NCBI GenBank assembly: GCA_017308235.1
Contig: JAFKFL010000009.1
Span: 186,001 to 250,000 of the forward strand
Reading direction: 5' to 3'
Length of the DNA stretch: 64,000 nt
From: Alphaproteobacteria bacterium
Lineage (GTDB): Bacteria > Pseudomonadota > Alphaproteobacteria > Reyranellales > Reyranellaceae
Of this stretch, positions 36,783 through 46,648 are shown piece by piece (positions within the stretch are counted from its first letter, which is position 1; the number at the start of each line of letters is the position of its first letter). The notes beneath the pieces were generated by a model, which was not told the origin of the DNA, did no database searches, and saw only the letters and a list, made by a program, of their open reading frames with translations. A program made the translations under genes and the position numbers.

Positions 36783-37508
36783 ATGGCCAAACGCGCCGCC
36801 CGTCGCGCCAAGCTTCACGCCATTGATAGCGCCCGTATTCACAACCTCGTCTTTGATCAAACGCCAGCCAACGACCGGGACCAGAGCTACGTCAGGAAAA
36901 TCAGGCCTCGCAGCGATAATCAGCGCCTGCTGATGGAGGCCATTGATACCAAGCCTTTGACCATCGCCGTTGGTCCCGCGGGCACCGGCAAGACCTATCT
37001 CGCCATTTCAGCTGCCGTGGAGGCTCTCGAAGCGGGCACGGTCGCGCGCATCGTCCTGTCTCGCCCCGCTGTCGAGGCTGGCGAGAATCTGGGCTTCCTG
37101 CCCGGCGACATGCGGGAGAAGCTCGATCCCTATTTGCGCCCGCTTTGGGATGCCCTGAACGACCGCCTTGGCGCCAAGCGCCTGCGCCAGAACCTGGACG
37201 ACGGCACCATAGAAATCGCCCCGGTGGCCTTCATGCGCGGCCGTACCCTGAACAACAGCTTCGTGCTGATCGACGAGGCGCAGAATTGCACCTACGGCCA
37301 GATCAAGATGCTGCTGACCCGGCTCGGCTGGCATTCGACGATGGTCATGACAGGCGACCCGGACCAGACGGATCTGTTGCCGGAACTCTCCGGCCTTGGA
37401 GCGATTGCCCAACGTCTGGAAGGCTTCGAAGACGTGGCTGTTGTCCGGCTTGCGGACAAGGATGTGGTCCGCCATCCGCTGGTCGGGAGGATGCTGTCAG
37501 TTCTCTAA
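36783..37508 (+). CDS. PhoH family ATPase
   Basis: 241 residues. Walker A GPAGTGKT at 64-71, Walker B FVLIDEAQN near 155 and the sensor-like TGDPDQTDLL near 190 define the PhoH fold, which is related to the N-terminal half of RecD-like helicases. The N-terminus is basic (AKRAARRAK). Its role is not settled; it is linked to RNA metabolism or phosphate stress in other bacteria. This short form is not next to ybeY, so it is not the ybeZ type. A possible attenuator lies upstream. Confidence 0.88.
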   Translation: MAKRAARRAKLHAIDSARIHNLVFDQTPANDRDQSYVRKIRPRSDNQRLLMEAIDTKPLTIAVGPAGTGKTYLAISAAVEALEAGTVARIVLSRPAVEAGENLGFLPGDMREKLDPYLRPLWDALNDRLGAKRLRQNLDDGTIEIAPVAFMRGRTLNNSFVLIDEAQNCTYGQIKMLLTRLGWHSTMVMTGDPDQTDLLPELSGLGAIAQRLEGFEDVAVVRLADKDVVRHPLVGRMLSVL

Positions 37509-37522
37509 GGTTCCCCAAAATT

Positions 37523-37567
37523 ATCCACATATCGCAGCGACCCAGACAATTGGACCAAAACAGGAAC
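37523..37567. promoter_or_regulatory. DnaA-box-like and LexA-like motifs upstream of uvrC
   Basis: TTATCCACA near 37521-37529 equals the DnaA-box consensus. GACC-(7)-GAAC at 37553-37567 differs by one base from the alphaproteobacterial LexA box GAAC-(7)-GAAC. Both lie in the 236-base gap before uvrC, about 180-220 bases upstream, which is far for a LexA operator. Single motifs of this length occur by chance. Confidence 0.3.
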
Positions 37568-37640
37568 AAACGGCGCTGATTGCTCTCTCGATGGGGATTT
37601 GTCGAGCTGAATAAGCCAGCAGACCCAATGGATTAGGTTC

Positions 37641-37664
37641 GGGGTGGCGACCCGCTGCCACCCC
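37641..37664 (+). terminator. Hairpin after phoH, no T-run
   Basis: GGGGTGGC (37641-37648) and GCCACCCC (37657-37664) form a perfect 8-bp stem with an 8-base loop, 132 bases after the phoH stop. There is no T-run after it, so termination would need another signal; it may instead be a fold in the uvrC leader. Confidence 0.35.
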
Positions 37665-37744
37665 ACCTACATTAAGTCAACCTAGTGACGTCAATGTAAC
37701 GTCGGCTATGCAATTGGCTTTTTCACAGACTTCCCCACATCGTC

Positions 37745-39628
<1,884 letters not shown>

Positions 39629-39691
39629 TCCCTGCGCCGAGCCGTCGGGTGACAGGCGGCGGCGAATGGGCTTTATGCTTCTGCAAGAACC

Positions 39692-40258
39692 ATGCTCAAC
39701 ACCGCCAACATCCTCACCCTCTCGCGCATCGTGGCGATCCCCCTGGTCGTCGCCTGCCTGTGGGTCGACCGGCCGTGGTCGCCCTGGGTGGCAGTTTTCC
39801 TGTTCGCAGCCGCGGCCATCACCGACTGGTTCGACGGCTATTTTGCAAGGCGCTACCACCAGATCTCGCGGCTCGGCCGTTTCCTCGATCCCATCGCGGA
39901 CAAGCTTCTCGTCGCCGCGGTCCTCGTCATGCTGGTGCAAAACGGCCCGCTGAATGGCGTGCATGTGTTTGCCGCCCTGATCATCCTCGCCCGCGAGATC
40001 CTGGTCTCCGGACTGCGCGAGTTCCTGGCCGAGCTGCGCGTCGGCCTGCCGGTCAGCCAGCTCGCCAAATGGAAGACGACGGTACAGATGGCGGCCATTG
40101 CCTTCCTGCTGGTCGGCGATGCCGGCGCACCCTGGGTCACGGACATCGGGCTTTGGCTGATCTGGATCGCCGCGGGCCTTACCCTGGTGACGGGCTACGA
40201 CTATCTGCGAACGGGACTTCGCCACATGGCGGAGGATGCACCGCCAGGCAGCGTCTGA
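39692..40258 (+). CDS. pgsA: CDP-diacylglycerol--glycerol-3-phosphate 3-phosphatidyltransferase
   Basis: 188 residues with about four to five hydrophobic helices. The CDP-alcohol phosphotransferase motif D-x2-DG-x2-AR-x8-G-x3-D-x3-D is visible as DWFDGYFARRYHQISRLGRFLDPIADK near 48-74. It makes phosphatidylglycerol phosphate in the inner membrane. The stop overlaps the moaD ATG by one base (TGATG at 40256). Confidence 0.93.
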   Translation: MLNTANILTLSRIVAIPLVVACLWVDRPWSPWVAVFLFAAAAITDWFDGYFARRYHQISRLGRFLDPIADKLLVAAVLVMLVQNGPLNGVHVFAALIILAREILVSGLREFLAELRVGLPVSQLAKWKTTVQMAAIAFLLVGDAGAPWVTDIGLWLIWIAAGLTLVTGYDYLRTGLRHMAEDAPPGSV

Positions 40259-40509
40259 TGAAAGTAAGGTATTTCGCCTGGATGAAACGTACCGTGGGCG
40301 TGGCCGAGGAGCAGGTCGAGCCGCCAGCCGACGTGCGCACGGTGGCCGACCTTGTCGCCTGGCTGCGCACGCGCAGCGGTGGCCATGCGGAGGCACTGGC
40401 CGAGGGTGCGGCGTTCGGTGCCGCAGTCGATCATCGCACGGCGCCGTTCGATACCCCGCTTACCGGAGCCGAGGAAGTGGCGTTCTTCCCGCCCTTCACG
40501 GGAGGCTGA
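40258..40509 (+). CDS. moaD: Molybdopterin synthase sulfur carrier subunit
   Basis: 83 residues, beta-grasp fold, ending in the essential Gly-Gly (FFPPFTGG) whose terminus is adenylated and thiocarboxylated. Start MKVRYFAWMKRTVG is standard. With MoaE it inserts sulfur into precursor Z to give molybdopterin. ATG shares a base with the pgsA stop; moaE starts 4 bases downstream. The likely activating enzyme is encoded at 41289-42257. Confidence 0.93.
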   Translation: MKVRYFAWMKRTVGVAEEQVEPPADVRTVADLVAWLRTRSGGHAEALAEGAAFGAAVDHRTAPFDTPLTGAEEVAFFPPFTGG

Positions 40510-40513
40510 GGCC

Positions 40514-40984
40514 ATGGCAGTGCGGGTCCAGGAAGCGGACTTCGACGTCGGCGCCGAAGTCGAAGCCCTGACCGGGGGCAACAAGCGCATCGGCGGGCTT
40601 ACATTGTTCGTCGGTCTGGTGCGCGAGATGCACGTGCGCGAAGGCCTGCATCGCGAGCGCATCGATGCCCTCACGCTGGAGCACTATCCCGGCATGACCG
40701 AGAAGGCGCTGGAGGAGATCGAGGCGGAGGCCCATCGCCGCTGGCCGCTCGAGGCCACGCTGATCGTGCACCGCCATGGCCGGCTCGCAGCGGGCGATCG
40801 CATCGTGCTCGTCGCCGTGGGCTCGCCCCATCGCGAGGCCGCATTCGAGGCCTGCGCGTTCCTGGTCGATTGGCTGAAGACCAAGGCACCGTTCTGGAAG
40901 CTCGAGGACACGCCGGCCGGCGAGAAATGGGTCGGCGCCCACGAAGGCGATGATGCAGCGGCAAAGCGATGGGAGAAGAGTTAG
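40514..40984 (+). CDS. moaE: Molybdopterin synthase catalytic subunit
   Basis: 156 residues from ATG 40514; the longer open frame upstream lies in moaD. Family text GGLTLFVGLVREMH near 28, LEHYPGMTEKALEEIEAEA near 55, VHRHGRLAAGDRIVLVAVGSPHREAAFEAC near 85-115 and the catalytic Lys region LVDWLKTKAPFWK near 118 are present. It acts with MoaD in the cytoplasm. Last gene of the uvrC-pgsA-moaD-moaE run. Confidence 0.94.
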   Translation: MAVRVQEADFDVGAEVEALTGGNKRIGGLTLFVGLVREMHVREGLHRERIDALTLEHYPGMTEKALEEIEAEAHRRWPLEATLIVHRHGRLAAGDRIVLVAVGSPHREAAFEACAFLVDWLKTKAPFWKLEDTPAGEKWVGAHEGDDAAAKRWEKS

Positions 40985-41009
40985 CAGCCGGACCGCCGGG
41001 CTCTCGCCC

Positions 41010-41252
41010 TCAGCCCTTGTAGTTCTCCACGATCTTCGCCGGCCGCACTTCGGCCTCGTCCGGATTTCGGCCGAACTCACGCAGCGCGCGACGCTGGCGC
41101 AGCAGATCCCAACAACGGTCGAGCTCGATGTTGATCCGGTCGAGCCGCCCTTTTTCCTCGTCCGAGATATCGCCTTTGGCGTAGAGCTTCTTCTCTTCTA
41201 CGACCAGCTGTTCGATGTGCTTGAGCACGGTCTGATCGGTGACATGCGTCAT
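41010..41252 (-). CDS. DUF2630 family protein
   Basis: 80 residues, entirely alpha-helical and charged. DQTVLKHIEQLVVEEKKLYAKGDISDEEKGRLDRINIELDRCWDLLRQRRALREFGRNPDEAEVRP is characteristic of the small DUF2630 family, function unknown. GGAGGGCTGTC precedes the ATG. It follows the ThiF-like gene by 36 bases on the same strand, so it may be the last gene of the thiamine operon, and it is convergent with moaE. Confidence 0.85.
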   Translation of the reverse strand: MTHVTDQTVLKHIEQLVVEEKKLYAKGDISDEEKGRLDRINIELDRCWDLLRQRRALREFGRNPDEAEVRPAKIVENYKG

Positions 41253-41288
41253 GACAGCCCTCCTTCGCTCAACGACTGCGTACGACCC

Positions 41289-42257
41289 TTATCCCAAAGC
41301 CACCAGCGCGAGATTGGCAAGCCCCCGTCCCAGCAGCCGATCGGCCGCCATCAGGGACCGCTGGCCACTGCGGCAACAGAGGACAATGCGCTGCGTCGGC
41401 GGCGGTTGCGTGACGATCTCCTCGACGTGATCGACATCCAGCCGGCGCGCACCCGCAAAAGGTGAGACCGGCGCCTCATCGAAGCCGCGCAAATCCACGA
41501 CAAGGTCGTCGGGCTCGACGGCGTCAGCGGCGATAAAAGGCACCGACGCTTCCGGCTCGGGACTGCCCTCGAAACCAAAGCCGCCGAAAGCAAACTTCTT
41601 GGCATCGAAAGTTACCACGCGACCCAGTACCGGGGGTTCAAGCTTCAGCAGGAGATGAAGAGCGAGATGGGCCTGCAAGCTGCCCAGCACGCCAACCGCG
41701 GTGCCGAGGACGCCGACCGTCGCACAGGTCCCACCATCGATCGAGACATCGGGAAATACGGCGCGGTAGCTCGGTCCGCCGCCGCAGAAGACCCCGACAT
41801 AACCGGTGAGACCGATGGCGGACGCGCTGATCAGCGGTTTGGCCGCGGCATGGCAGGCGTCGCTCAGGATGTAGGTGACCGCGAAGCTGTCGGCGGCATC
41901 GACGATCACGTCGGCACGCGCCACCAGAGCCGCGGCGTTCTGGGGCGTGAGGCGTTCGACGAACGCCTCGATCGAAATACCGGGATTGAAGCGTTGCAGG
42001 CTCGCGCGCGCAGCTTCGGCCTTCGCCTTGCCGATGTCCGGCATGCCGTAGATTGGCTGGCGATGGAGATTGGTCTCCTCGACCGTGTCGTGATCGACGA
42101 TCAGCAGCCGGCCGACGCCTGCCCCCGCGAGGTATTGCAAGACGGGGCAGCCGAGCCCGCCGGCTCCCACCACCAGCACCGACGCCGCAGTGAGCCGTGC
42201 CTGGCCCGCAGCGCCGACGTCGCCGAGGATGGTTTGCCGCGCGTAACGGTCGGTCAT
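41289..42257 (-). CDS. ThiF/MoeB-type adenylyltransferase with C-terminal rhodanese domain
   Basis: 322 residues from ATG 42257, overlapping the thiE stop (ATGA); an open frame running further upstream lies inside thiE. The E1-like domain has the nucleotide-binding VLVVGAGGLGCPVLQYLAGAGVG near 28-50 and DHDTVEETNLHRQ with catalytic Arg. The C-terminal rhodanese domain (about 225-322) has active Cys in VLCCRSGQRS. It can adenylate and sulfurate the Gly-Gly end of ThiS and possibly MoaD, both encoded nearby. No metal-binding CxxC pairs are seen in the E1 part. Confidence 0.88.
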   Translation of the reverse strand: MTDRYARQTILGDVGAAGQARLTAASVLVVGAGGLGCPVLQYLAGAGVGRLLIVDHDTVEETNLHRQPIYGMPDIGKAKAEAARASLQRFNPGISIEAFVERLTPQNAAALVARADVIVDAADSFAVTYILSDACHAAAKPLISASAIGLTGYVGVFCGGGPSYRAVFPDVSIDGGTCATVGVLGTAVGVLGSLQAHLALHLLLKLEPPVLGRVVTFDAKKFAFGGFGFEGSPEPEASVPFIAADAVEPDDLVVDLRGFDEAPVSPFAGARRLDVDHVEEIVTQPPPTQRIVLCCRSGQRSLMAADRLLGRGLANLALVALG

Positions 42258-42856
42258 GCTGTCACCCGCGTGGCAGCGAGCCACGCCTTTGTCTGGCCCA
42301 TCGGATCGGCGTGATTGACGATGTCGCCGACTACCGCCGCTGAGTCGGCGCCGGCCGCGAGGCAAAGCTTGGCGCGCTCGACGGTCAGGCCGCCGATCGC
42401 CACCAACGGCTTGTTGCCGATCAGCTTCTTCCATTCGCCGATCCGGTCCAGCCCCTGCGGCGCCCACGGCATCTTCTTGAGGAGCGTCGGATAAATCGGC
42501 CCGAGCGCCACATAGTCGGGATCGGCGGCGAGGCCTTTCTCCAGCTCCGCATGATCGTGCGTGCTCACCCCCAGCAGGAGGCCTGCACGGTGGATCGCCT
42601 TCACGTCGGCGTCGATGAGATCTTCCTGGCCGAGATGGACCCAGGCGCATTTCTCGTCGATGGCGATCTGCCAATAGTCGTTGACGATCAGGTCGGCGCC
42701 ATGCGCGGCGCAGACCGCCTTGGCGGCACGCACCTGGCGTCGCAGTTCCGAATCGGGCTGGTCCTTGATGCGGAGCTGGACGAAGCGCGCTCCGGCCGGC
42801 ACCAGGCGCGCCACCCAATCGGCATCGGGAACGACCGGATAGAATCGATCGATCAT
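42254..42856 (-). CDS. thiE: Thiamine-phosphate synthase
   Basis: 200 residues, TIM-barrel. FVQLRIKD near 26, [13 protein letters not shown] near 55, WVHLGQEDL near 70, [15 protein letters not shown] near 112 and [11 protein letters not shown] near 148 are family motifs for pyrimidine-PP and phosphate binding. It joins the thiazole and pyrimidine halves of thiamine. Some residues differ from classical ThiE (GPIYPT for GP-F-T), common in alphaproteobacteria. Overlaps thiG and the ThiF-like gene by 4 bases each. Confidence 0.9.
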   Translation of the reverse strand: MIDRFYPVVPDADWVARLVPAGARFVQLRIKDQPDSELRRQVRAAKAVCAAHGADLIVNDYWQIAIDEKCAWVHLGQEDLIDADVKAIHRAGLLLGVSTHDHAELEKGLAADPDYVALGPIYPTLLKKMPWAPQGLDRIGEWKKLIGNKPLVAIGGLTVERAKLCLAAGADSAAVVGDIVNHADPMGQTKAWLAATRVTA

Positions 42857-43632
42857 CGCCGGTCTCCGAGCGCCGCGCGGCCGATCGTCGGCGTCGACGG
42901 CACCGCCATGTCGCGTGGCTCCATGGGCTTGGCCTCGAACGCCATGCGACCTGCCTCGATCGCCATCGCAAAGGCTTTGGCCATCGCCACCGGATCGCCC
43001 GCCTCGGCGACGGCCGTATTCAACAACACGGCATCATAGCCAAGCTCCATCGCCGCAGCGGCGTGCGAGGGCACGCCAACGCCCGCATCGACCACCAGCG
43101 GAATGTCGGGGAAATGGGCCCTCAAGGCCTTCAGGCCATAGATGTTGTTCAAACCTCGCGCCGAACCGATCGGCGCACCCCACGGCATCAGCACGCGGCA
43201 GCCCGCTTCGACCAGGCGATCGGCGACCGCGAGATCCTCGGTCGTGTAGGGGAAGACCTCGAAACCTTCTTCCGCCAGCACCCGCGCGGCCTCGACCAGG
43301 CCAAAGGCATCCGGCTGCAACGTGTCGTCGTCGCGGATCACCTCGAGCTTGATCCAGGCCGTGTCGAACAACTCGCGGGCCATGTGCGCTGTCGTCACCG
43401 CCTCCTTCACCGTGTGGCAGCCTGCGGTATTGGGCAGCACGCGCACGCCGAGCGAGCGCACCAGCGACCAGAAGCTTTGTCCACCGCGCTCCGAGCCCGC
43501 CTCGCGGCGCAATGACACTGTCACAACTTCCGCGCCCGATGCCTGGATCGCCTCGCCCAGGATCTTGGGCGAGGGGTAGCGCGCCGTCCCCAGCAGCAGC
43601 CGCGATTTCAGATCGACGCCGTAGAAAGGCAT
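42853..43632 (-). CDS. thiG: Thiazole synthase
   Basis: 259 residues. It builds the thiazole ring from deoxyxylulose phosphate, dehydroglycine and ThiS thiocarboxylate. [12 protein letters not shown] near 10, the Schiff-base Lys in WIKLEVI near 95, [15 protein letters not shown] near 158, [39 protein letters not shown] near 180-218 are conserved. The thiS stop lies 3 bases upstream; it overlaps thiE by 4 bases. Confidence 0.95.
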   Translation of the reverse strand: MPFYGVDLKSRLLLGTARYPSPKILGEAIQASGAEVVTVSLRREAGSERGGQSFWSLVRSLGVRVLPNTAGCHTVKEAVTTAHMARELFDTAWIKLEVIRDDDTLQPDAFGLVEAARVLAEEGFEVFPYTTEDLAVADRLVEAGCRVLMPWGAPIGSARGLNNIYGLKALRAHFPDIPLVVDAGVGVPSHAAAAMELGYDAVLLNTAVAEAGDPVAMAKAFAMAIEAGRMAFEAKPMEPRDMAVPSTPTIGRAALGDRR

Positions 43633-43635
43633 CGC

Positions 43636-43833
43636 TCAACCTCCTTGCATCGGCGCCACGACCTCGACCTTGTCGCCCTCGGCAAGCTTGGTCGTTGGCC
43701 GCACGGCGGCGGCCACGAAGCGGCCATTCACCGCCGTCGCGATCTTCCGTCCGCCAAAGCCCAGCGCATCCAGCGCCACGGCCAGCGTTCCGGGCTCGAC
43801 GTCATGCTGGTCGCCGTTCACGTAGATCCGCAT
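43636..43833 (-). CDS. thiS: Sulfur carrier protein ThiS
   Basis: 65 residues, beta-grasp, ending in the required Gly-Gly (VVAPMQGG). ATAVNGRFVAAAVRPTTKLAEGDKVEVV is the family core. Its thiocarboxylate gives sulfur to ThiG. The start lies 32 bases inside the end of thiO, so translation is probably coupled. Confidence 0.94.
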   Translation of the reverse strand: MRIYVNGDQHDVEPGTLAVALDALGFGGRKIATAVNGRFVAAAVRPTTKLAEGDKVEVVAPMQGG

Positions 43834-44836
43834 CGATCATCTCCAAAGAAGACGTCTCCAAAGAAGGAACGAGGTCGGCCAACCGCTCGGCCACCTCCCG
43901 CGCCAGCGACGGCGCCAGAAGGAAGCCATGGCGATAGAGGCCGTTGGCATGGAGGACCCGGCCTTCCTGCCGCACCGCCGGCAGGTTGTCGGGGAAAGCC
44001 GGCCGGACATCGGCATTGATCTCCAGGATCTCCGCCTCGCCGAACGCGGGATGCAGCGCATAGGCTGCGTTTAAAAGCTCGACGGCCGAGCGCACGGTCG
44101 GCCCGCCGCGTGTGTCGCTTTCGATCATGGTGGCGCCCACCATGAAGACACCTTCGCCACGTGGCACGATGTAGAGCGGGATACGCGGATGCAGCATGCG
44201 CACCGGACGCGAAAATTCGATGTCACGCGAACGGACCACCAGCATCTCGCCACGCACACCGCGTAGATCGGCGAGCGCATCCCGCGCGGCAAGGCCACGG
44301 CAGTCGACGATCAGCTCGTGCCGCGAGGTCGCGGCGGAGAAATCGACGCCGAACCGGATCGGCACGCCGCGCCGGTGCAAGGCTTCGGCCAGCGCCGCCA
44401 GCGCACGGCGCGGATCGAGATGCGCCTCGTTGGGAAAGAACAGCGCACGGCGGAAGCGGCCGGCGAGATCGGGCTCAAGCTCGGCCAGGCGCGCGTCATC
44501 GATCCGTTCGAAGTTCTCGGTGCGCTCGGCAAAGCGCTGTAGCTCGCCAGCATCGCGCGGCTGGGCTACCACCAGGCTGCCCTTTCGCACGGTGCCGGGA
44601 AAATGCCGGGCCCACCAGCCGATCGACGGCGCACCGCGCGTGGCGACCACCGGTTCGGTCGTGGCGCGCTCACACCACGGCGCCAACATGCCGCCCGCCA
44701 TCCACGAGCAGCAGCCGTCGCCCAGTGCCCGGCCGCGGTCGACCACTTCGACCGCATGGCCGCGTTCGCTGAGCTCGAGCGCGCAGCAGAGACCCGCGAC
44801 GCCGGCACCAACGACAATGACTCTGGACTGGCTCAA
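43802..44836 (-). CDS. thiO: Glycine oxidase, FAD-dependent
   Basis: 344 residues. FAD-binding VIVVGAGVAGLCCALELSERGHAVEVVDRG at 5-35 and HANGLYRHGFLLAPSLAREVAE near the C-terminus mark the ThiO family, which oxidises glycine to the imine used by ThiG. The start is TTG 44836 (no ATG or GTG fits), with GGGAG 7 bases before it. That ribosome site sits at the 3' edge of the TPP riboswitch. First gene of the thi operon. Confidence 0.9.
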   Translation of the reverse strand: MSQSRVIVVGAGVAGLCCALELSERGHAVEVVDRGRALGDGCCSWMAGGMLAPWCERATTEPVVATRGAPSIGWWARHFPGTVRKGSLVVAQPRDAGELQRFAERTENFERIDDARLAELEPDLAGRFRRALFFPNEAHLDPRRALAALAEALHRRGVPIRFGVDFSAATSRHELIVDCRGLAARDALADLRGVRGEMLVVRSRDIEFSRPVRMLHPRIPLYIVPRGEGVFMVGATMIESDTRGGPTVRSAVELLNAAYALHPAFGEAEILEINADVRPAFPDNLPAVRQEGRVLHANGLYRHGFLLAPSLAREVAERLADLVPSLETSSLEMIDADLRERRPA

Positions 44837-44847
44837 CCGCTAACTCC

Positions 44848-44947
44848 CGTTCCTTCGCCGGCATGACCCGGATCAGGTTCAAAGGGTTCAGCCGATCTGG
44901 CTGTCTCAGACCGGTCTCCTCTCGGGAGACCGGACACCCCTCGGACG
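44848..44947 (-). promoter_or_regulatory. TPP riboswitch (THI element)
   Basis: On the minus strand the conserved parts appear in order: GAGGGGTG, the CTGAGA of the pyrimidine-sensing helix, ACCCTTTGAACCTGATC, then GGGTCATGCCGGCGAAGG. A variable stem (CCGGTCTCC/GGAGACCGG) sits in the expected place. The GGGAG ribosome site of thiO directly follows, so control is probably at translation start. Confidence 0.96.
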
Positions 44948-44976
44948 TTTGCAAACAGACTGCTATGAGGCCGGCC

Positions 44977-44982
44977 TGTCAA
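44977..44982 (-). promoter_or_regulatory. Likely -35 element of the thi operon
   Basis: TTGACA on the minus strand (44982-44977) lies 30 bases upstream of the riboswitch. The -10 17 bases on (TCTGTT) is weak. It overlaps the last codons/stop area of the aminotransferase gene. Confidence 0.4.
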
Positions 44983-44991
44983 GCCGGCGCG

Positions 44992-45924
44992 CTATGCCGC
45001 TTTCGCGGGCGCGGGCTGCGCGAAATGAGCCGATTCGCCGAAACCTTCGCAGTCGGGCTGGCACACCAGCTCGGCATAGTCGGCCATCAAGGTCCGGGTC
45101 ATCGGTCCCACCTGGTAGTGGCGATGGTCGATCGCACCCACGGGCACGATCTCGGCGGCGCTGCCGCACAGGAACACCTCGCTGGCCTCGTCGAGCTCGT
45201 GCGGCATCACGGCGCGCTCCTCGACCGTCCAGCGGCGCTTTTGCGCCATGCCAATGACGGCGCGCCGAGTGATGCCGTCGAGGAAATTCTCGACCCTGGG
45301 CGTGACGAGCTTGCCGCCCATCGCCAGAAAGATGTTGGCACCCGTCGATTCGGCCAGCCGCCCCTGCCAGTCAAGCATCAAGGCGTCGTCGAAACCGGCC
45401 TGCAGCGCGCGGTCCTTCTCGATACCGCAGATGATGTAGAGACCGGCGGCCTTGGCGGCGCCCGGCGCCACGTCCGGCGACGGCCGCCGATACTTGGCCA
45501 GCGTGACATTGATGCCGCCCGGCTTTACCTGCACCGAGAGCCGACCCTCCTGCGCCCAGGGTGCGATGGCGAGATGCACGGTCGTGCCGATCGCCGACAC
45601 GCCCATCACCTCCGACCCGCGCCAGGCCACCGGCCGCACGTAGCCTGAGGTCAGATTGTTGGCCTTCACGACGGCCTTGGTCGCCTCGTCGATCTGCTCG
45701 CGCGTCCAGGGCAGCTCATAGTCGAGGAGTCGCGCCGAGTTGATCAGCCGGGCGCTGTGGGCGGCGAGGCGGAAGACGCGGCCCCCGTAGATGCGCTCGC
45801 CCTCGAAGACAGCCGAGCCGTAATGCAGCGCGTGGGTCAGAACATGCGTCGTCACCTCACGCCAGGGAACCAGCTTGCCGTCGCACCAGATCCAGCCGTC
45901 GCGATCTGCCATGGTTAAGGACAT
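44992..45924 (-). CDS. Branched-chain amino acid aminotransferase-like (class IV PLP) protein
   Basis: 310 residues from ATG 45924 (GGAGGAATTGCA before it). LTHALHYGSAVFEGERIY near 32-49 and PLP Lys in PGAAKAAGLY near 158 and GRLAESTGANIFL near 187 are class IV marks, of IlvE or D-amino-acid aminotransferase type. A second, longer ilvE is at 48766. The gene has a clear promoter whose spacer is an inverted repeat next to a divergent marR gene, so it is probably under that regulator and may not be the housekeeping enzyme. Confidence 0.88.
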   Translation of the reverse strand: MSLTMADRDGWIWCDGKLVPWREVTTHVLTHALHYGSAVFEGERIYGGRVFRLAAHSARLINSARLLDYELPWTREQIDEATKAVVKANNLTSGYVRPVAWRGSEVMGVSAIGTTVHLAIAPWAQEGRLSVQVKPGGINVTLAKYRRPSPDVAPGAAKAAGLYIICGIEKDRALQAGFDDALMLDWQGRLAESTGANIFLAMGGKLVTPRVENFLDGITRRAVIGMAQKRRWTVEERAVMPHELDEASEVFLCGSAAEIVPVGAIDHRHYQVGPMTRTLMADYAELVCQPDCEGFGESAHFAQPAPAKAA

Positions 45925-45990
45925 TGCAATTCCTCCGCCTTAATGATTCCAAAGAGGTCTTTTGGACGTTTGAATACGCAATCTTCTTCC

Positions 45991-46020
45991 TAAATAGGTC
46001 AGTATTACTGACCTTGTCAA
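45991..46020 (-). promoter_or_regulatory. Promoter of the aminotransferase gene with embedded operator
   Basis: On the minus strand, TTGACA (46020-46015) and TATTTA (45996-45991) are separated by 18 bases. The spacer is occupied by the perfect inverted repeat AGGTCAGTA-N-TACTGACCT (45996-46014). A protein bound there would block polymerase. Confidence 0.8.
45996..46014. promoter_or_regulatory. Inverted-repeat operator, probably for the divergent MarR protein
   Basis: AGGTCAGTA-T-TACTGACCT, nine-base arms with one central base, no mismatch. It lies between the aminotransferase and marR genes and within the aminotransferase promoter. Length and symmetry suit a MarR dimer; assignment is by position. 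Confidence 0.75.
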
Positions 46021-46133
46021 GAATGCTGATCCAAATGCAGCGGCGCGGTCAAAATTTGCGAGCCTCGTTGCCATTCCGCGGTCGCTTTCCGTGGCTTTCG
46101 ATGGTCTATAGTGCCGCCGCAAACGCAGAAGAC

Positions 46134-46643
46134 ATGTCCGTGATGGTGGAAACCAGATCTCCCGCTAACCCGCTGTTTCTGCGTGACGAAGAGCTGCGAC
46201 AGGGCATCGAACTCATGTTCTACGCCTATCGCGACTTCACCTTCGAAAGCGATCAGCAGCTCAAGCGCTACCAGCTCGGCCGCGCGCATCATCGCGCGCT
46301 CTATTTCATCGGCCGCCACCCTGGCCAAACAGTTGGCCACTTGCTGTCGATCCTCAAGGTGACGAAGCAATCGATCAGCCGCGTGCTGAAGGACCTGCTC
46401 GAGCAGCAATATGTCGAACAGAAAAGCGGCCCGCGCGACCGCCGCGAGCGCCGGCTGTGGCTCACCGAGAAAGGCCAGGTACTCGAACGCGAACTGACCG
46501 ACCGACAGAGCCAGCGTTTCGCTCGCGCCTATCGCGAGACCGGTGCGGACGCGGTCGAAGGCTTCCGCAAGGTGATGTTGGGCCTCCTCGATCCAGCCGA
46601 GCGCATCGAGGTCGACAAGCGCGTGCGCGGCGCCGGCCGCTGA
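46134..46643 (+). CDS. MarR family transcriptional regulator
   Basis: 169 residues from ATG 46134 (ATG 46143 also possible; no strong ribosome site before either). The long open frame upstream crosses the operator and is not coding. The winged helix is near 60-125: HRALYFIGRHPGQTVGHLLSILKVTKQSISRVLKDLLEQQYVEQKSGPRDRRERRLWLTEKG, with the usual D-x-R-x3-L-x-LT wing. It should bind the inverted repeat at 45996. The response-regulator gene follows after 5 bases. Confidence 0.9.
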   Translation: MSVMVETRSPANPLFLRDEELRQGIELMFYAYRDFTFESDQQLKRYQLGRAHHRALYFIGRHPGQTVGHLLSILKVTKQSISRVLKDLLEQQYVEQKSGPRDRRERRLWLTEKGQVLERELTDRQSQRFARAYRETGADAVEGFRKVMLGLLDPAERIEVDKRVRGAGR

Positions 46644-46648
46644 CCGGC

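Noticed and set aside
36545..36826. 93-codon open frame across the phoH leader
   Set aside because: It runs through the terminator hairpin and into phoH in another frame, with no domain; probably incidental.
41289..42971. 560-codon frame that would fuse an N-terminal extension to the ThiF-like protein
   Set aside because: The extra part is an out-of-frame reading of thiE; ATG 42257 overlaps the thiE stop and starts the standard E1 domain.
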